The notes beneath the pieces were generated by a model that searched no databases, was not told the DNA's origin, and saw only the letters and a list, made by a program, of their open reading frames with translations. Shown piece by piece: positions 6,716 to 8,350 of a stretch of 8,350 nucleotides of DNA (position 1 is its first letter; each line of letters begins with the position of its first letter). The stretch is from Gemmatimonadota bacterium (GTDB lineage Bacteria > Gemmatimonadota > Gemmatimonadetes > Gemmatimonadales > Gemmatimonadaceae): positions 1 through 8,350 of the forward strand of contig JAEUJK010000059.1 of assembly GCA_016794735.1 (NCBI GenBank), written 5' to 3'. The translations under genes and the position numbers were made by a program.

Positions 6716-6799
6716 TGCCCAGGACGAGAGTCGAACTCGTAAGGGCCGAAGCCCGGCGGATTTTGAGTCCGCTGCGTCTGCCAGTTCCGCCACCCGGGC
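6716..6799 (-). tRNA. tRNA-Leu, anticodon CAA
   Basis: A complete 84-nt class II tRNA that reads the UUG codon. The acceptor stem pairs GCCCGGG with CCTGGGC (one G-U pair) and has discriminator A at 6716. The anticodon stem GCGGA/TCCGC encloses CTCAAAA, giving anticodon CAA at 6765-6763. A long variable arm GGGC-TTCG-GCCC and a T arm ACGAG-TTCGACT-CTCGT follow; the TTCGA core is intact. The bases after A73 are TTC, so the 3' CCA is not encoded and must be added by tRNA nucleotidyltransferase. It is flanked by a plausible promoter and a strong terminator, as expected for a single-gene tRNA transcript. No integrase or direct repeat of the tRNA end is seen nearby, so there is no sign of its use as an attachment site. 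Confidence 0.97.
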
Positions 6800-6808
6800 G
6801 CCCCGATG

Positions 6809-6837
6809 AGGGTAGGCACCCGGCGGCCGAACCTCAA
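6809..6837 (-). promoter_or_regulatory. Candidate sigma-70 promoter for tRNA-Leu
   Basis: In the 42 nt between the Spy-like gene stop and the tRNA, the minus strand has TTGAGG (6837-6832), exactly 17 nt, then TACCCT (6814-6809). The inferred start point, about 7 nt further, lies a few bases before tRNA position 1 (6799). Spacing is ideal; the -10 hexamer is a weak match, as often in high-GC genomes. Confidence 0.4.
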
Positions 6838-6841
6838 GGGC

Positions 6842-7378
6842 TCAGGCCCCCGGTCGACGCGGGCGGCGCATCCCCGGGCCGATCGGCCCGTCCGGGGGTG
6901 GGCCCCCGCGACGCTCGCGCATCTCGTCCATCTGGCGACGCAACTGCTCCTGCATGCCGATGTACTTGGCCCGCTGGACGGGTGACAGGAACTGCCGCAG
7001 CTCGCGCTGCTCCTGCTCGAACAGCTCCAGGCGACGGCGTTCGACGCGCAGGTGACGATCCAGCAGATCCTCCACCACCGCATCCGTGGCGGTGGAATCG
7101 GGGTGCAGCACGCGACGCATCTCGCGACGGATCGCGACATCCTCGCGGAGCAACGACCGCCGATCACCCTCGAACCGGCTGTTCACCTCACCGAGCTTGC
7201 GGAGCTGCTCGTCGGTCAGCGACAACCGCTCGCGCATGACGGACGCGAGGCGCTGGCGAAAGCGCTCCTCGAGCCGGCCACGATCGGGCGACTCCTGCCG
7301 GTCGCGCGCACGCACCTGGCCGTGGGCATCCCCCACGGCGACCAGGCCTAACGCGAGTCCAACCACGAACCGTACCAT
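6842..7378 (-). CDS. Spy/CpxP-like periplasmic protein (LTxxQ family)
   Basis: A 178-residue secreted protein. Residues 1-20 form a short signal peptide (MVRF, hydrophobic core, DAHG). The mature part is almost wholly helical and very rich in Arg, Glu and Gln. It contains SLTDEQLRKL (53-62) and FLSPVQRAKY (130-139), the two LTxxQ-like motifs of the Spy/CpxP fold, with long basic/acidic amphipathic helices between them. A Gly/Pro/Arg tail (158-178) is probably disordered. Family members are periplasmic chaperones or stress sensors; a chaperone or accessory signalling role is therefore likely but not shown. It starts 2 nt after the anti-sigma stop, with GGAGGG (7392-7387) 8 nt before ATG 7378, so it belongs to the sigma/anti-sigma operon. 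Position and predicted compartment suggest it modulates or responds to the same envelope signal. The remote similarity makes the family name less certain than the secretion. Confidence 0.75.
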   Translation of the reverse strand: MVRFVVGLALGLVAVGDAHGQVRARDRQESPDRGRLEERFRQRLASVMRERLSLTDEQLRKLGEVNSRFEGDRRSLLREDVAIRREMRRVLHPDSTATDAVVEDLLDRHLRVERRRLELFEQEQRELRQFLSPVQRAKYIGMQEQLRRQMDEMRERRGGPPPDGPIGPGMRRPRRPGA

Positions 7379-7380
7379 GA

Positions 7381-7953
7381 CTAGTTCCCTCCGGTCTCAC
7401 CGGTGATCCATCTCGACTGCCGGGACGCCTCGGGCTCAGCACGCGGCGCCACCTCGATTGTCTCGAGGTTCCCGATCAGCGCCTCGAGGTCTTCGTCGGC
7501 AAGGTCATCGAGCCCCCCACCGGCCGTGAGCCGCACCGGTGCCACCGCGGCTGCCGGCGGCACCGCCGTGGGCGTGTCGCGCGTCACGACGACTTGCGGG
7601 ACCTGCGCGGTATCGATGACCGGTTCGTTGCGGAACGAGCGCACCGCCGTGGCGACCGACGTCGCGCCGAGCACGACGAAGGTGATCGCCGCGGCCCAGC
7701 GCCAGCGGACCGGCCGGGGCGCGGCCTGTACGCGGGCGCGCGACACGGCCGCCGCGATCGCGGCATGATCCAGCCGCGGGGTCGGGGCGGCGGTGAGCAC
7801 GGCGCGCGCCGTCCGCAACACGTCGAGTTCATCCCGACATGCCTCGCACCCCGCCAGGTGCTGCTCGACGACGGTGACCTCGGCAGGACCCAGGCGACCG
7901 TGCAGCAACTCCGGCAGCTGTTCCCGGATCTCGATGTTTTCGCAATCACGCAT
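7381..7953 (-). CDS. Zinc-finger anti-sigma factor, single-pass membrane protein
   Basis: The likely inhibitor of the ECF sigma factor encoded just upstream. The 190-residue protein has an N-terminal zinc-binding anti-sigma motif, HLAGCEAC (His32, Cys36, Cys39) with Cys4 as a possible fourth ligand. This cytosolic ASD would hold the sigma factor. A single transmembrane helix lies at about 85-105 (AAAITFVVLGATSVATAV). The 85-residue outer part is Pro/Ala/Val-rich, with an acidic patch DDLADEDLEALIGNLE (149-164) and no recognised sensor domain. ATG 7953-7951 overlaps the sigma stop by 8 nt (ATGCGTGA), preceded by an excellent AAGGAG (7966-7961) at 7-nt spacing, so equimolar synthesis is expected. 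Release of sigma by regulated proteolysis or by zinc/thiol change is the family pattern; which applies here cannot be read from the sequence. Confidence 0.88.
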   Translation of the reverse strand: MRDCENIEIREQLPELLHGRLGPAEVTVVEQHLAGCEACRDELDVLRTARAVLTAAPTPRLDHAAIAAAVSRARVQAAPRPVRWRWAAAITFVVLGATSVATAVRSFRNEPVIDTAQVPQVVVTRDTPTAVPPAAAVAPVRLTAGGGLDDLADEDLEALIGNLETIEVAPRAEPEASRQSRWITGETGGN

Positions 7954-8350
7954 TGAGCCGCTCCTTCACTTGCCGCAGTGCGTTGTGGTAGTGCACCCGG
8001 GCCGCCCCTTCCGTGGTCCCCGCGACCCCGGCAATCTCCTTGTAGGACAACCCCTCGTTCACGCGCAGGACGAACACTTCACGCTGCGTCGGCGACAGGG
8101 TCGCCAACGCCTCCCGCATGCGCTGCTGCGACTCGTCGGCGATCACGATGTCCAGCGCATCGTACTCGGTCGCCGCATCCCCCTCCCGCACCTCCTCGGC
8201 CTCGGGGTGCCGCCGCCGCGCGCGTCGTGCATCCGAGACCAGGCGTCGTGCAATCGTGAACAGCCAGGTCCGGAGCGAACTCTCCCCCCGAAACGACGCC
8301 AGCGCCCCGAACGCTCGCACGAAGGTGTCCTGGACGACGTCCTCCACTCC
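7946..8350 (-). CDS. ECF RNA polymerase sigma factor, 5' end outside window
   Basis: C-terminal 134 residues of an extracytoplasmic-function sigma-70 factor (RpoE-like). The gene enters from the right edge. The first residues seen, EDVVQDTFVRAF, are in region 2 helix 2.2, followed by region 2.3/2.4 (FRGESSLRTWLFTIARRLVSD), which recognises and melts the -10 element. An acidic linker (EAEEVREGDAATEYD) leads to region 4, with ALATLSPTQREVFVLR and the helix-turn-helix LSYKEIAGVAGTTEGAARVHYHNAL, which reads the -35. The GTG codon at 8347 is an internal Val of region 2, not the start; roughly 40-60 N-terminal residues are missing. It overlaps its zinc-finger anti-sigma gene by 8 nt. Such genes are usually autoregulated, but the promoter is outside the window. 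Confidence 0.94.
   Translation of the reverse strand, partial: GVEDVVQDTFVRAFGALASFRGESSLRTWLFTIARRLVSDARRARRRHPEAEEVREGDAATEYDALDIVIADESQQRMREALATLSPTQREVFVLRVNEGLSYKEIAGVAGTTEGAARVHYHNALRQVKERLNA

Noticed and set aside
6662..6793. N-terminal extension of the dehydrogenase beginning MAELADAADSKSAG
   Set aside because: This is translation through tRNA-Leu and the terminator, a well-known annotation artefact; the true start is ATG 6661.
6716..6799. tRNA-Leu as a possible integration site
   Set aside because: No integrase, no direct repeat of the tRNA 3' end and no change in gene style are visible on either side.
1..8350. Defence, CRISPR, phage, plasmid or transposon content
   Set aside because: Every stretch is accounted for by conserved cellular genes, a tRNA and short gaps; no spaced repeats, recombinases or toxin-like small genes were seen.

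Overview
This is a GC-rich (roughly two thirds G+C by eye), gene-dense chromosomal segment from a Gram-negative-type bacterium. Every supported gene reads on the minus strand. An outer-membrane TonB-dependent-receptor-like protein, a periplasmic Spy/CpxP-like protein and an ECF sigma/anti-sigma pair point to a diderm. The high GC, the 'DSLR'-rich segment behind the receptor's signal peptide and the general style of the proteins suggest Gemmatimonadota. That placement is an inference from memory, not a computed one.

Layout in the direction of transcription (high to low coordinates). (1) 8350-6842 is a three-gene stress-response-type operon: an ECF sigma-70 factor cut by the window edge, its zinc-finger membrane anti-sigma factor (8-nt overlap), and a small secreted Spy/CpxP-like protein (2-nt gap). 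(2) 6799-6716 is tRNA-Leu(CAA), with a plausible promoter just upstream and a strong rho-independent terminator downstream. (3) 6661-5690 is a D-2-hydroxyacid (glycerate/hydroxypyruvate type) dehydrogenase that starts right behind that terminator. (4) 5610-4135 is an M17 leucyl aminopeptidase, followed 5 nt later by a TonB-dependent-receptor-like outer-membrane protein (4129-2234). (5) 2218-1 is a tightly packed housekeeping cluster: yicC (endoribonuclease), gmk (guanylate kinase), rpoZ (RNA polymerase omega) and coaBC (coenzyme A biosynthesis, running off the left edge). yicC, gmk and rpoZ are linked by a 4-nt overlap and a 2-nt gap.

The yicC-gmk-rpoZ-coaBC block is a widely conserved neighbourhood linking RNA turnover, GMP phosphorylation (with ppGpp physiology through omega) and CoA synthesis. 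The aminopeptidase and receptor are close enough to be co-transcribed and translationally coupled to each other and to yicC (15-nt gap). No mobile element, CRISPR array, phage or plasmid gene is visible, and there is no stretch above 300 bases without a gene. The largest gaps are 79, 54 and 42 nt.

I do not see a previously undescribed multi-gene system. The points most worth a second look are small. coaBC has no ATG/GTG/TTG start where one is needed: a GTT sits exactly where a GTG would be expected behind a good Shine-Dalgarno. The PPCDC-domain Cys motif of CoaBC is altered. The tRNA terminator sits against the dehydrogenase start. The receptor carries a DSLR-repeat segment where a TonB box would normally lie. 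All four TTA codons occur in a GTTAG context.
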